52,192 nucleotides of DNA from DSWT01 sp049975385 (GTDB lineage: Bacteria; Chloroflexota; Anaerolineae; B4-G1; SLSP01): the NCBI GenBank assembly GCA_049975385.1, contig JBNGDO010000012.1, positions 1-52,192 of the forward strand, given 5' to 3'. A program made the position numbers and the translations under genes. A model generated the notes under the pieces. It ran no database searches and was not told where the DNA came from. It saw only the letters and a program-made list of their open reading frames with translations. This document shows, in pieces, positions 15,825 to 23,086 of this stretch (within the stretch, counting starts at the first letter, position 1; every line of letters starts with the position of its first letter).

Positions 15825-18371
15825 ATGTCGATTGAAGGACTAGCCAACACATTACGCGCAGACGGGAACTTCATCCGCAACGTGACGGCATGGAGGACAT
15901 TGCCCGCACGCGGCGCAAGCACGACCGCGTGGCCCGTGGACTTGAATCCGCGCATCGCCGAGGTGGGACGCAGGCTAAGCATCGACGCGCTCTACACCCA
16001 CCAAGCGCACGCCGTCGAAACCGCGCTGCGCGGCGAGAACGTCATTCTCACTACAGGAACGGCTTCTGGCAAGACACTCGGCTACACACTGCCGCTGCTC
16101 AATACGCTCCTGCGCGATCCCACGGCCACGGCGCTATTGATCTTCCCCACCAAGGCATTGGCCCACGACCAGATCACGGCCATGGAGCAATGGATTGGCG
16201 CATTACAGGCTCCGGTGGCTCTGCGTCCCTACGACGGCGATACGCCGCAGCGTCACCGCGCTGCCATCCGCAATGAGGCGCGCGTCCTCGTCACCAACCC
16301 CGATATGCTGCACCTGGGCATCCTGCCGCACCACACTCGCTGGGTGCGCTTCTTCAGTGGCTTGCGCTACATCGTGCTCGACGAACTGCACACCTACCGG
16401 GGCATCTTCGGTAGCCACGTCGCCAACGTGCTGCGCCGCGCCCGCCGTGTGGCGCGCTTCTATGGCGCGGAACCACAATTCGTGTCAGCGTCAGCCACCA
16501 TCGCCAACGCCCGCGAATTGGCCGAAGCGGTGTGGGAAGATCCCGTCATCGCCGTGGAAGAGGACGGCGCGCCGTACGGCCAACGCCACGTCATCTTCTA
16601 CAATCCACCGCTGCTCAACCCGGCGCTCGGCTTACGCGCCAGCGCCACCGCCGAGGCCGTTAAGCTAACACGGAAACTGCTCCGCGCTGATGTGCAGACG
16701 ATCGTCTTTGCTCGCGCCCGTATGACCGTGGAACTGCTGTTACGCGAACTGCGCGAGCGAGCAGAGCGTGCCGATTTTGTACCGGACGCCATCCAGGGGT
16801 ATCGCGGTGGCTATCTACCTCAGGAACGGCGGGCCATTGAGCGGGGGCTGCGCACCGGCAAAACGCGCGTCGTCGTCGCCACCAACGCACTGGAGCTGGG
16901 CATCGACATCGGCGCGCTCGACGCTTCGATCCTGGTGGGCTATCCCGGCACCATCGCGGCGACGCGCCAGCAAATGGGACGCGCTGGACGGCGAGCGGGG
17001 GCATCGCTCTCGGTGCTCATCGCCACGCCGTCGCCGCTGGATCAATACCTGATCTCGCATCCGGAATACTTCTTCGGGCGTTCGCCTGAAGAGGCGCGGG
17101 TGAACCCCGACACGTTGAGCCTGCTCGCGGCACATCTCACATGCGCCGCGTTCGAGCTGCCCTTCGAACAGGGCGAGCCTTTTGGCAAAGCGCAGCACGC
17201 CGGCGCGATCCTGGAGGCCCTCAGCGCAGAGGACGTGCTGCACCAGCACAATGGGCGCTTCACGTGGGTTGGGGAAGCCTATCCGGCTCAATCTCTTTCG
17301 TTACGTTCGGCCACGGCGGACAACGTCGTGATTCAATCCACTGATGGAGGCATGATCGGCACGGTGGATCGCCTTAGCGCGCCAAACCTTGTCCACGAAG
17401 GCGCGGTTTACCTGCACGGCGGCGAGATGTACCTTGTCGAGTCACTGGATTGGGAGCAGGGGATTGCGCTGGCCCGGCCCATCGAACTCGACTATTTTAC
17501 AATTGCGACATCAGCGACAAAGGTAGAGCGACAGAGCGTACGGCGCGCACTTGGCGCGCTCGATGTAACACCCCAGATCACCGACGAGGAAGTGTGTGTC
17601 CACACCAAACCGGCGGCCTATCGCCGCGTACAGCAAGGCACGCACGAGACGCTCGGCTGGGGTGAGATCGACTTGCCAGAACAGGTGATGGATACGGAGG
17701 CGTTCCGGCTGACGCTGCCCTCGGCGCTGGTGGAGGACCTGGCGGAGGCCGGCGTGATGCTGGCCCCGCTGGACTACGGTCCGGCATGGCCGGAGATCCG
17801 CGAGACAATCCTCGCTCGCGACGGACACAAGTGTCGCATGTGTGAAACTAAGGGCAAGTCCGGACACCCGCTGGAAGTTCACCACCTCACCGCGCTGCGC
17901 ACGTTTCTGGCGCAGTATCCGCGACAAGAAGCCCTGCGACTCGCACATGCCGCGGAAAACCTGCTCACGGTCTGCCCGTCGTGCCACCGCCAACTCGAAC
18001 GGGCGCGTGGGGCACGGACGGCGTTGAGCGGCCTGTCGTACTTGCTGCGCAACCTCGCGCCGGTGTTCCTGATGTGCGATCCCGGCGATTTGGGCACCTC
18101 GGTGGAGGCGCGCGATGCGGAGAGCGCTTTGCCCGCGATTATCGTTTTCGATGACGTACCAGGCGGGGCAGGTTTATCACCGCGGCTGGTCGACTTATGG
18201 CCCCGTCTGGTCGAAGCGACGTTGGAGCGGGTGCGGACGTGCCCATGCACGGATGGCTGTCCCTCGTGCGTCGGCCCGGTGGGAGAGAGCGAACCCGGTG
18301 CGAAGGCCGCGGCGCGGCAATTGTTGGAGCGGATGGCGGAAAATGATTTTTGGAAGGTCGCGTCTTTGTAG
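15825..18371 (+). CDS. MrfA-like DEAD/DEAH-box helicase with HNH insert and C-terminal Zn domain
   Basis: 848 residues. The helicase core has motif I TGTASGKT (about residue 78), a DELH Walker B (about 186), SATIAN (motif III) and QQMGRAGRRAG (motif VI, about 385). This is the YprA/MrfA type, a 3'-5' DNA helicase linked to repair of mitomycin-type damage. The C-terminus has the MrfA zinc motif CPC-x4-CPSC near residues 805-815. Between them, about residues 663-727, is a complete-looking HNH module: C-x2-C (CRMC), the LEVHHL histidine pair, and the CPSCH pair. MrfA proteins are not usually described with a nuclease insert. It begins 54 bp after the UroD-family gene. Confidence 0.88.
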   Translation: MSIEGLANTLRADGNFIRNVTAWRTLPARGASTTAWPVDLNPRIAEVGRRLSIDALYTHQAHAVETALRGENVILTTGTASGKTLGYTLPLLNTLLRDPTATALLIFPTKALAHDQITAMEQWIGALQAPVALRPYDGDTPQRHRAAIRNEARVLVTNPDMLHLGILPHHTRWVRFFSGLRYIVLDELHTYRGIFGSHVANVLRRARRVARFYGAEPQFVSASATIANARELAEAVWEDPVIAVEEDGAPYGQRHVIFYNPPLLNPALGLRASATAEAVKLTRKLLRADVQTIVFARARMTVELLLRELRERAERADFVPDAIQGYRGGYLPQERRAIERGLRTGKTRVVVATNALELGIDIGALDASILVGYPGTIAATRQQMGRAGRRAGASLSVLIATPSPLDQYLISHPEYFFGRSPEEARVNPDTLSLLAAHLTCAAFELPFEQGEPFGKAQHAGAILEALSAEDVLHQHNGRFTWVGEAYPAQSLSLRSATADNVVIQSTDGGMIGTVDRLSAPNLVHEGAVYLHGGEMYLVESLDWEQGIALARPIELDYFTIATSATKVERQSVRRALGALDVTPQITDEEVCVHTKPAAYRRVQQGTHETLGWGEIDLPEQVMDTEAFRLTLPSALVEDLAEAGVMLAPLDYGPAWPEIRETILARDGHKCRMCETKGKSGHPLEVHHLTALRTFLAQYPRQEALRLAHAAENLLTVCPSCHRQLERARGARTALSGLSYLLRNLAPVFLMCDPGDLGTSVEARDAESALPAIIVFDDVPGGAGLSPRLVDLWPRLVEATLERVRTCPCTDGCPSCVGPVGESEPGAKAAARQLLERMAENDFWKVASL

Positions 18372-18377
18372 TATAAT
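18349..18377 (+). promoter_or_regulatory. Candidate promoter of the tsaE operon
   Basis: TTTGGA at 18349-18354 and a perfect TATAAT at 18372-18377 with 17-bp spacing, spanning the end of the helicase gene and about 100 bp ahead of tsaE. Only the -10 is strong. Confidence 0.35.
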
Positions 18378-18480
18378 GAAGTTGTTTCCCTTTTTCGGCA
18401 GGATTTGCGGGATTGACAAGATAAGAAATCCTAAAAACTTGTTGATCCTGTCCAGAATTTCGCTAAGCTAAAATGACATT

Positions 18481-18984
18481 ATGCCAATCCTGAGTCCAGA
18501 CGCCATCGAATTCATCAGCCGCAGCCCGGAGCAGACGCGCCGTGTAGGCGCCCGCTTGGGAATGCTGCTAAAGGGTGGAGACGTCATCGCACTGGAAGGC
18601 AACCTGGGGACGGGAAAAACGGTGCTGGCACAGGGCATTGGCATCGGCTGGGGGGCGACGACAGCGCTCATCAGCCCGACGTTTATCATCATCCGTCGCC
18701 ACAACCGCAATCAAGACAATGACTTTTTCTATCACATCGATCTGTATCGCATTACATCGCTCGCGGAAGCTGAGGACCTGGGCTTAGGTGAGATGTTAGG
18801 CGATCCGAAGTCCGTGTGTGTGGTGGAATGGGCGGAGCGCGCCGCAGGTCTCTTCCCCGAAGAAACGCTATGGGTAACGCTGCGCGTACTGGATGAGCAA
18901 CGGCGCTCGCTGACCTTCCGCGCTAACGGTGACCACCACCATGCCATCCAGGAGAGACTACGCAGGGAGCTTGCTGGATACTGA
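18481..18984 (+). CDS. tsaE: tRNA threonylcarbamoyladenosine biosynthesis ATPase TsaE
   Basis: 167-residue P-loop ATPase that activates the TsaB-TsaD complex in making the universal t6A37 tRNA modification. Walker A GNLGTGKT is at residues 40-47, the ISPTF motif follows, and the VVEWAERA stretch lies late in the protein, all characteristic of TsaE. It heads a cluster with tsaB (54 bp downstream) and rimI. No tsaD is present in the window, while a Sua5/YciO/YrdC-family protein that could supply threonylcarbamoyl-AMP is encoded at 34560. A small TGCCGGC/GCCGGCA hairpin lies in the gap before tsaB. Confidence 0.92.
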   Translation: MPILSPDAIEFISRSPEQTRRVGARLGMLLKGGDVIALEGNLGTGKTVLAQGIGIGWGATTALISPTFIIIRRHNRNQDNDFFYHIDLYRITSLAEAEDLGLGEMLGDPKSVCVVEWAERAAGLFPEETLWVTLRVLDEQRRSLTFRANGDHHHAIQERLRRELAGY

Positions 18985-19038
18985 TGCCGGCTTTTATTTT
19001 CCGCCGGCACCGTACCTGAAGGAGATCATAACACATCC

Positions 19039-19686
19039 ATGTTGCTCGCTATCGATACAGCCACCGTACGCGCCAGCATCGCCCTGCATGATGGCCAGAC
19101 GCTGCGCAGCGAATGTACCTGGGAAGCCCCCAATCGGCACACGGTGACACTCGCGGCGCGCATCGTGCAAAGCCTCGAAGCGTCGGAGATTACACCCGCT
19201 GATTTGACCGCTGTGGCGGTCTGCATTGGGCCGGGGTCGTATACCGGCGTGCGCATCGGGGTAGCCCTGGCGAAAGGCATGGCGGTCGCCCGGCAACTGC
19301 CACTCATCGGTGTCCCTACGCTGGACATTCTCACAGCGGCGCAACCCGCCGATGACCGCCCGCTGTATGCCGTCTTCGCCGCCGGACGGAAGCGCGCCGG
19401 ATTCGCCCGCTATCGCTGGAGCGATGACGGTTGGCACGCTGAAACCGAGGTTTCAATAGCGACGTGGGCAGAGTTTTTCGCTCAGATCGACGAACCGGCA
19501 CTGCTCGTGGGAGAGATCGAGACGGCAGATTTGCCCACCAGTGCGGCCACAAACATGGCCTTTACGATACCCACGCCGGCGCGGCATCTACGCCGGGCCG
19601 GGTTCCTGGCAGATCTGGCATGGACACGCCTGCGCGACGGGCAAACCGATGACCCGGCAACGCTCCAACCTCTGTACGCGCGATGA
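19039..19686 (+). CDS. tsaB: tRNA threonylcarbamoyladenosine biosynthesis protein TsaB
   Basis: 215 residues of the ASKHA-fold, non-catalytic partner of TsaD. It starts MLLAIDTATVRASIAL and contains IGPGSYTGVRIGVALAKGM, the signature of the family. The start is preceded by GAAGGAG. It lies between tsaE and rimI, and its last four bases overlap the rimI start (ATGA), the normal bacterial arrangement of this operon. Confidence 0.92.
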   Translation: MLLAIDTATVRASIALHDGQTLRSECTWEAPNRHTVTLAARIVQSLEASEITPADLTAVAVCIGPGSYTGVRIGVALAKGMAVARQLPLIGVPTLDILTAAQPADDRPLYAVFAAGRKRAGFARYRWSDDGWHAETEVSIATWAEFFAQIDEPALLVGEIETADLPTSAATNMAFTIPTPARHLRRAGFLADLAWTRLRDGQTDDPATLQPLYAR

Positions 19687-20270
19687 ACGAAACGAGTCTC
19701 CCCTTCCACATCCGGCAACTGGAAGCCAAAGACATTCCCACGGTCATCAGCATCGACCGGTTGGTGTTTCACGATCCCTGGCCGGAGTCGGCCTACGTGC
19801 AGGAATTGTATTTCAACCCGAACGCGCACTATTTCGTCCTGCAACTGACGCCGGCTATGCCCGCACACTCGTGGGCGGAACGTCGCGCCGCGCTGGCCTC
19901 GCAGATCGTGGGCTTTGTGGGCGTGCGCGTCGAAATGGAGCGGGGTCACATCAGTACGCTAGCCCTACGTCCAGAATGGCGCGGAGGGGGCCTGGGCGAA
20001 TTGCTGCTGTATACGGCACTGGATCAAGCCATCCGTAACGGTGCGCACACGGTAGCCCTGGAAGTACGCGTCTCGAACGCCGTGGCACAAAATCTGTATG
20101 CCAAGTATGGCTTTGTCGTGGTCTCACAGCTACGGGGTTATTACGCCGATGGGGAAGATGCCTACTACATGCGCGCCAACGTCGAAGGCCAGGCGTATTA
20201 TGCCCATTTGCAACAACGCCGTGCTCGGCTGGAGCACCGGCTCTGTCTCCAACCTGTGAGCATAGTATAG
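19683..20270 (+). CDS. rimI: Ribosomal-protein-alanine N-acetyltransferase RimI-like
   Basis: 195-residue GNAT acetyltransferase. It shows the family's acetyl-CoA-binding stretch (LRPEWRGGGLGELLL, the R/Q-x-x-G-x-G/A loop) and the RimI-like LEVRVSNAVAQNLYAKYGF sequence with the conserved Asn and Tyr near the C-terminus. RimI acetylates the N-terminal alanine of S18. It is longer than the usual 150 residues, through an insert in the middle and a C-terminal extension. Its start overlaps the tsaB stop by four bases. Substrate is assigned from family and operon context only. Confidence 0.85.
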   Translation: MNETSLPFHIRQLEAKDIPTVISIDRLVFHDPWPESAYVQELYFNPNAHYFVLQLTPAMPAHSWAERRAALASQIVGFVGVRVEMERGHISTLALRPEWRGGGLGELLLYTALDQAIRNGAHTVALEVRVSNAVAQNLYAKYGFVVVSQLRGYYADGEDAYYMRANVEGQAYYAHLQQRRARLEHRLCLQPVSIV

Positions 20271-20351
20271 CGAAAGATTTCTATGAGCGGATTGAACCGC
20301 GTCCCTGCCGTTCAATTGGCAACCTGCAATAATTCCCAGAGGAGGACAATT

Positions 20352-20969
20352 ATGGCCAACAACCGTGAGCAGGCTTTGGAAGACATCCACGCGCAGGTGC
20401 GAGCGTGCACACGTTGCCCGCTCCACGTCGGACGCACACACGCTGTACCCGGCGATGGCCCGGTGAATGCCACGTTGATGTTTATCGGCGAGGCGCCCGG
20501 ATTCCACGAAGACCAGCAGGGCATTCCGTTTGTCGGCGCGGCGGGCAGATTCCTGAACGAGTTGTTACAAAAGGCCGGTATCGATCGCGGTACAGTCTAT
20601 ATCACCAACGTGATCAAGTGTCGTCCCCCAGGCAATCGCGACCCCCTTATCGAAGAGGTTGCTATGTGTACACCTTTCCTGGAGCAGCAGATTGAAATCA
20701 TCAGCCCACAAGTCATCGTCACCCTCGGGCGCCATTCCATGAATCGCGCCTTCCCCGACGAGAAAATCTCCATCGTGCACGGACAACCACGCAAGGTCAA
20801 CAACCGCGTTTACTTCCCTATGTATCACCCGGCGGCAGCATTGCATCAGCCAAGTCTCCGCAGCACTGTCGAGACTGATTTTGATCGGCTACGCGCTTTA
20901 TTGGATGGACAACTTACACCTGAAGAGTTTACCCCTCCGCCAGAAGTAGAACAGTTATCATTGTTTTAG
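20352..20969 (+). CDS. Type-4 uracil-DNA glycosylase (Fe-S)
   Basis: 205 residues, starting at the ATG preceded by AGAGGAGGACAATT; an upstream in-frame ATG at 20283 has no such site. Family 4 uracil-DNA glycosylases remove uracil from DNA and carry a [4Fe-4S] cluster; the four cysteines are Cys19, Cys22, Cys90 and Cys106. Motif 1 is GEAPGFHEDQQGIPFVG (residues 46-62), and the YHPAAAL histidine motif lies near residue 160. The gene is about 80 bp downstream of rimI and may be cotranscribed with it. A 66-bp interspersed repeat begins at the base after its stop codon. Confidence 0.93.
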   Translation: MANNREQALEDIHAQVRACTRCPLHVGRTHAVPGDGPVNATLMFIGEAPGFHEDQQGIPFVGAAGRFLNELLQKAGIDRGTVYITNVIKCRPPGNRDPLIEEVAMCTPFLEQQIEIISPQVIVTLGRHSMNRAFPDEKISIVHGQPRKVNNRVYFPMYHPAAALHQPSLRSTVETDFDRLRALLDGQLTPEEFTPPPEVEQLSLF

Positions 20970-21035
20970 AACCTATCCGAAAATTTGCCGTTGAAGTACC
21001 AGAAATGCTCGCTAACATAATTGGAGGATAGAGTC
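20970..21035 (-). repeat. 66-bp interspersed repeat, copy A
   Basis: Reverse-complement copy of a 66-bp element also found at 22012-22077 and 29874-29939. Read on the minus strand it begins GACTCTATCC, keeps GCGAGC and TTTCTGGT in the middle and ends GGATAGGTT. The ends are imperfect inverted repeats (CTATCC with AAAATT against AATT with GGATAG). It directly abuts the stop codon of the uracil-DNA glycosylase gene. Confidence 0.8.
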
Positions 21036-21576
21036 TTAATATTGAAAATAGATGGAATGTAATTTGTAGTGGTCATAGTAGTACTGGGGATTGTGGGGAT
21101 AAGTGTTTGACGCCCCTATAGGTGGCGTTCGGGTCGCTGGCACTTACTAGATATTCTATTAATGTGTTTCCGAGGATGGGGATAAAGTGGGGAATTTTTC
21201 TTCACGACGGGATGACTGGGGGCGCTTTGTCCTGTTGGTTGTCGGCCGGGCGCACCGTAAGAGAAAAATTTTCTCTTGCAAAAAGCGGTGAGTTTTCCCC
21301 TAAAACGTATAGTTATCCACCGAAAACCCTATAGTTATCCACAGTTTTGCACAGTACAGGGGGCCCTATGGAAGTGAGCGAACGCGTTTATTCCTAGATG
21401 TTGGGGTTGCTTAACACCACACCCCCTATAGTAGCGGATGTGGAAGGTGTGGAAAACTTCCAGTGGTTTTCCGCTGGATATTCCACTGGAAAAGTTTACA
21501 AATGCGCATCGATAGGTGAGTGGACAAGCGGGATATTTTATGTGTTTCACTTCAGCATAGTTATAAGGAGGCTTAT
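21036..21576. other. Gene-free region with clustered DnaA-box-like sites
   Basis: No credible gene lies here. Sites resembling DnaA boxes are TGGGGATAA at 21094-21102 and 21177-21185, TTATCCACC at 21313-21321, the perfect TTATCCACA at 21335-21343, and TGTGGAAAA at 21448-21456 (reverse complement of TTTTCCACA). The two TTATCCAC sites lie in a 22-bp tandem unit beginning TATAGTTATCCAC. A perfect 9-bp-arm palindrome, AAGAGAAAA-A-TTTTCTCTT, is at 21259-21277. The region is visibly richer in A and T than its neighbours. It could be a replication origin or a DnaA-controlled site; dnaA itself is not in the window. Confidence 0.45.
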
Positions 21577-21873
21577 ATGGATTGGCGGGATTTTCTCAAT
21601 TTTCGGCGTATGATTACCCCGATGATTATCAAGGTTCTCTTCTGGATAGGTATTGGGCTCAGCGTGTTAGCGGGGATTATTGTGTTCTTCGGTGGATTGG
21701 TTGCCGGGGTTAGCGGCGGTGGATTTGCCAGGATATTGGGCGGGCTTGTGGGCGGACCTTTGATTATGTTCCTCGGAATTCTCAGCGTTCGTATTTACTC
21801 GGAGTTGCTGATTCTCGCTTTTCAAATTAACGAAACTCTGACCGATATACGCACTTTACTGAAAAGGGATTGA
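21577..21873 (+). CDS. DUF4282-like small membrane protein
   Basis: 98 residues from the ATG at 21577, which follows AAGGAGGCTTAT; a longer frame to 21520 lacks such a site. Two hydrophobic segments (about residues 15-38 and 45-70) and a short charged tail ending NETLTDIRTLLKRD match DUF4282 proteins, predicted inner-membrane proteins of unknown function whose N-terminus often reads like FRRMITPxIIK. It stands alone between the uracil-DNA glycosylase gene and the suf operon, with its own terminator 36 bp downstream. Confidence 0.75.
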   Translation: MDWRDFLNFRRMITPMIIKVLFWIGIGLSVLAGIIVFFGGLVAGVSGGGFARILGGLVGGPLIMFLGILSVRIYSELLILAFQINETLTDIRTLLKRD

Positions 21874-21908
21874 TCTCCCCTATCTCTTGTCCACCACTTG
21901 TTTTCCAC

Positions 21909-21939
21909 GGCCAGCACTTTCAGGTGCTGGCCATTTTTT
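21909..21939 (+). terminator. Rho-independent terminator
   Basis: Perfect 9-bp stem GGCCAGCAC/GTGCTGGCC with a six-base loop followed by ATTTTTTG, 36 bp after the DUF4282-like gene and just before the suf promoter. Confidence 0.85.
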
Positions 21940-21969
21940 GTTGGACGGCTTAATTTATAAGAAAAAACC

Positions 21970-21997
21970 TTGACAAAATCCGTGTTTCGCCTATACT
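21970..21997 (+). promoter_or_regulatory. Sigma-70-type promoter of the suf operon
   Basis: TTGACA at 21970-21975 and TATACT at 21992-21997 with 16-bp spacing, located after the preceding terminator and about 160 bp upstream of sufC. Transcription would start near 22004, so repeat copy B (22012-22077) would lie in the 5' leader. No Rrf2/SufR-type operator was recognised. Confidence 0.65.
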
Positions 21998-22011
21998 TCT
22001 CAATGGATTTA

Positions 22012-22077
22012 GACTCTACCCGAAAATTGTGCCCGCAAGCGTTTCTAGTGCATCAATGGCAAATTTCCGGATAGATT
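22012..22077 (+). repeat. 66-bp interspersed repeat, copy B
   Basis: Begins GACTCTACCC, contains GCAAGCGTTTCTAGTG and ends GGATAGATT; same 66-bp length and terminal inverted-repeat plan as copies A and C, with more substitutions. It sits in the predicted leader of the sufCBD transcript. Confidence 0.75.
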
Positions 22078-22159
22078 CTTAGCGGATTCAAACAGCTTTT
22101 GATTTTTCCTATCCGTTTCATGTGTTTAATCCGTTGAGACAACAGTGGAGGACTAGGGT

Positions 22160-22957
22160 ATGGAGCCTGTGACGCTTGAAATTCGTGATCTGCACGTCAA
22201 CGTAGAAGGCAAAGAGATTCTCAAAGGGGTGGACCTGGTAGTGCGTCAGGGAGAAACCCACGCGCTGATGGGGCCAAATGGCTCCGGGAAGAGCACGCTG
22301 TCGTATGCGTTGATGGGCCATCCGCATTACGAGGTGACGCAGGGCGATATGCTCATCAACGGCGAGAGCCTGCTGGCTCTCCCGCCCGACGAGCGCGCCC
22401 GGCACGGCCTCTTTTTGGCGATGCAGTATCCTGTGTCTGTTTCTGGCGTGACACTCCAATCGTTCCTTCACGCCGCGACCAGCGCGATGCGCAGCTACGG
22501 TGACAAGGCGCAGACCGGCGCGCGCGGACGGCTCAACGCGCACCTGATGCCCCTGCGTGAATTTCGCAAGGAGTTGAACGAGCACTTAGACAAGCTCAAG
22601 ATGGATCCGGCGTTCTTGAAACGGTATCTCAACGAGGGGTTCTCCGGCGGCGAGAAGAAACGCGCCGAAATCTTGCAAATGGCCCTGCTCCAGCCCAAGT
22701 TCGCGGTTCTGGATGAAACTGACTCCGGCCTGGACATCGACGCGATCCGCATTGTCTCTGATAACATCAACCGCTTGCAGCAAGAACTCAATATGGGCAT
22801 TCTCGTGATTACGCACTACCAACGGCTGCTCAATTACATTTACCCGCAATTTGTTCACATCTTTTACGATGGGCGCATCTTCCAATCCGGTGATGCAAAC
22901 CTGGTAGAAGTGCTGGAAGAAAAGGGCTACGATTGGGTCAAAGACGCTCAACGCTAA
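22160..22957 (+). CDS. sufC: Fe-S cluster assembly ATPase SufC
   Basis: 265-residue ABC-type ATPase of the SUF iron-sulfur cluster scaffold. Walker A GPNGSGKS is at residues 38-45, the SufC signature is FSGGEKKRAEI, and Walker B is FAVLDETDSGLDID. It works in the cytoplasm with SufB and SufD, encoded next. It is preceded by GTGGAGGACTAGGGT and by a good promoter near 21970. No sufS, sufU or sufE is seen in the window, so the cysteine desulfurase must be elsewhere. Confidence 0.95.
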   Translation: MEPVTLEIRDLHVNVEGKEILKGVDLVVRQGETHALMGPNGSGKSTLSYALMGHPHYEVTQGDMLINGESLLALPPDERARHGLFLAMQYPVSVSGVTLQSFLHAATSAMRSYGDKAQTGARGRLNAHLMPLREFRKELNEHLDKLKMDPAFLKRYLNEGFSGGEKKRAEILQMALLQPKFAVLDETDSGLDIDAIRIVSDNINRLQQELNMGILVITHYQRLLNYIYPQFVHIFYDGRIFQSGDANLVEVLEEKGYDWVKDAQR

Positions 22958-23086
22958 CCGACATTTTTCCGTTCAATCCGTCTATAGATGAAAATTGACC
23001 ACTAATCTTCACGAATCCACACTAATTTTGCTTTTCATTCGTGCGTGGAGATTGGTAGAGATTCGGGGTTTATGAGGAATGAGTTT

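Noticed and set aside
21122..21334. Possible 70-residue gene in the DnaA-box region
   Set aside because: No ribosome site, unusual composition, no recognisable family and it runs through the palindrome and the DnaA-like sites.
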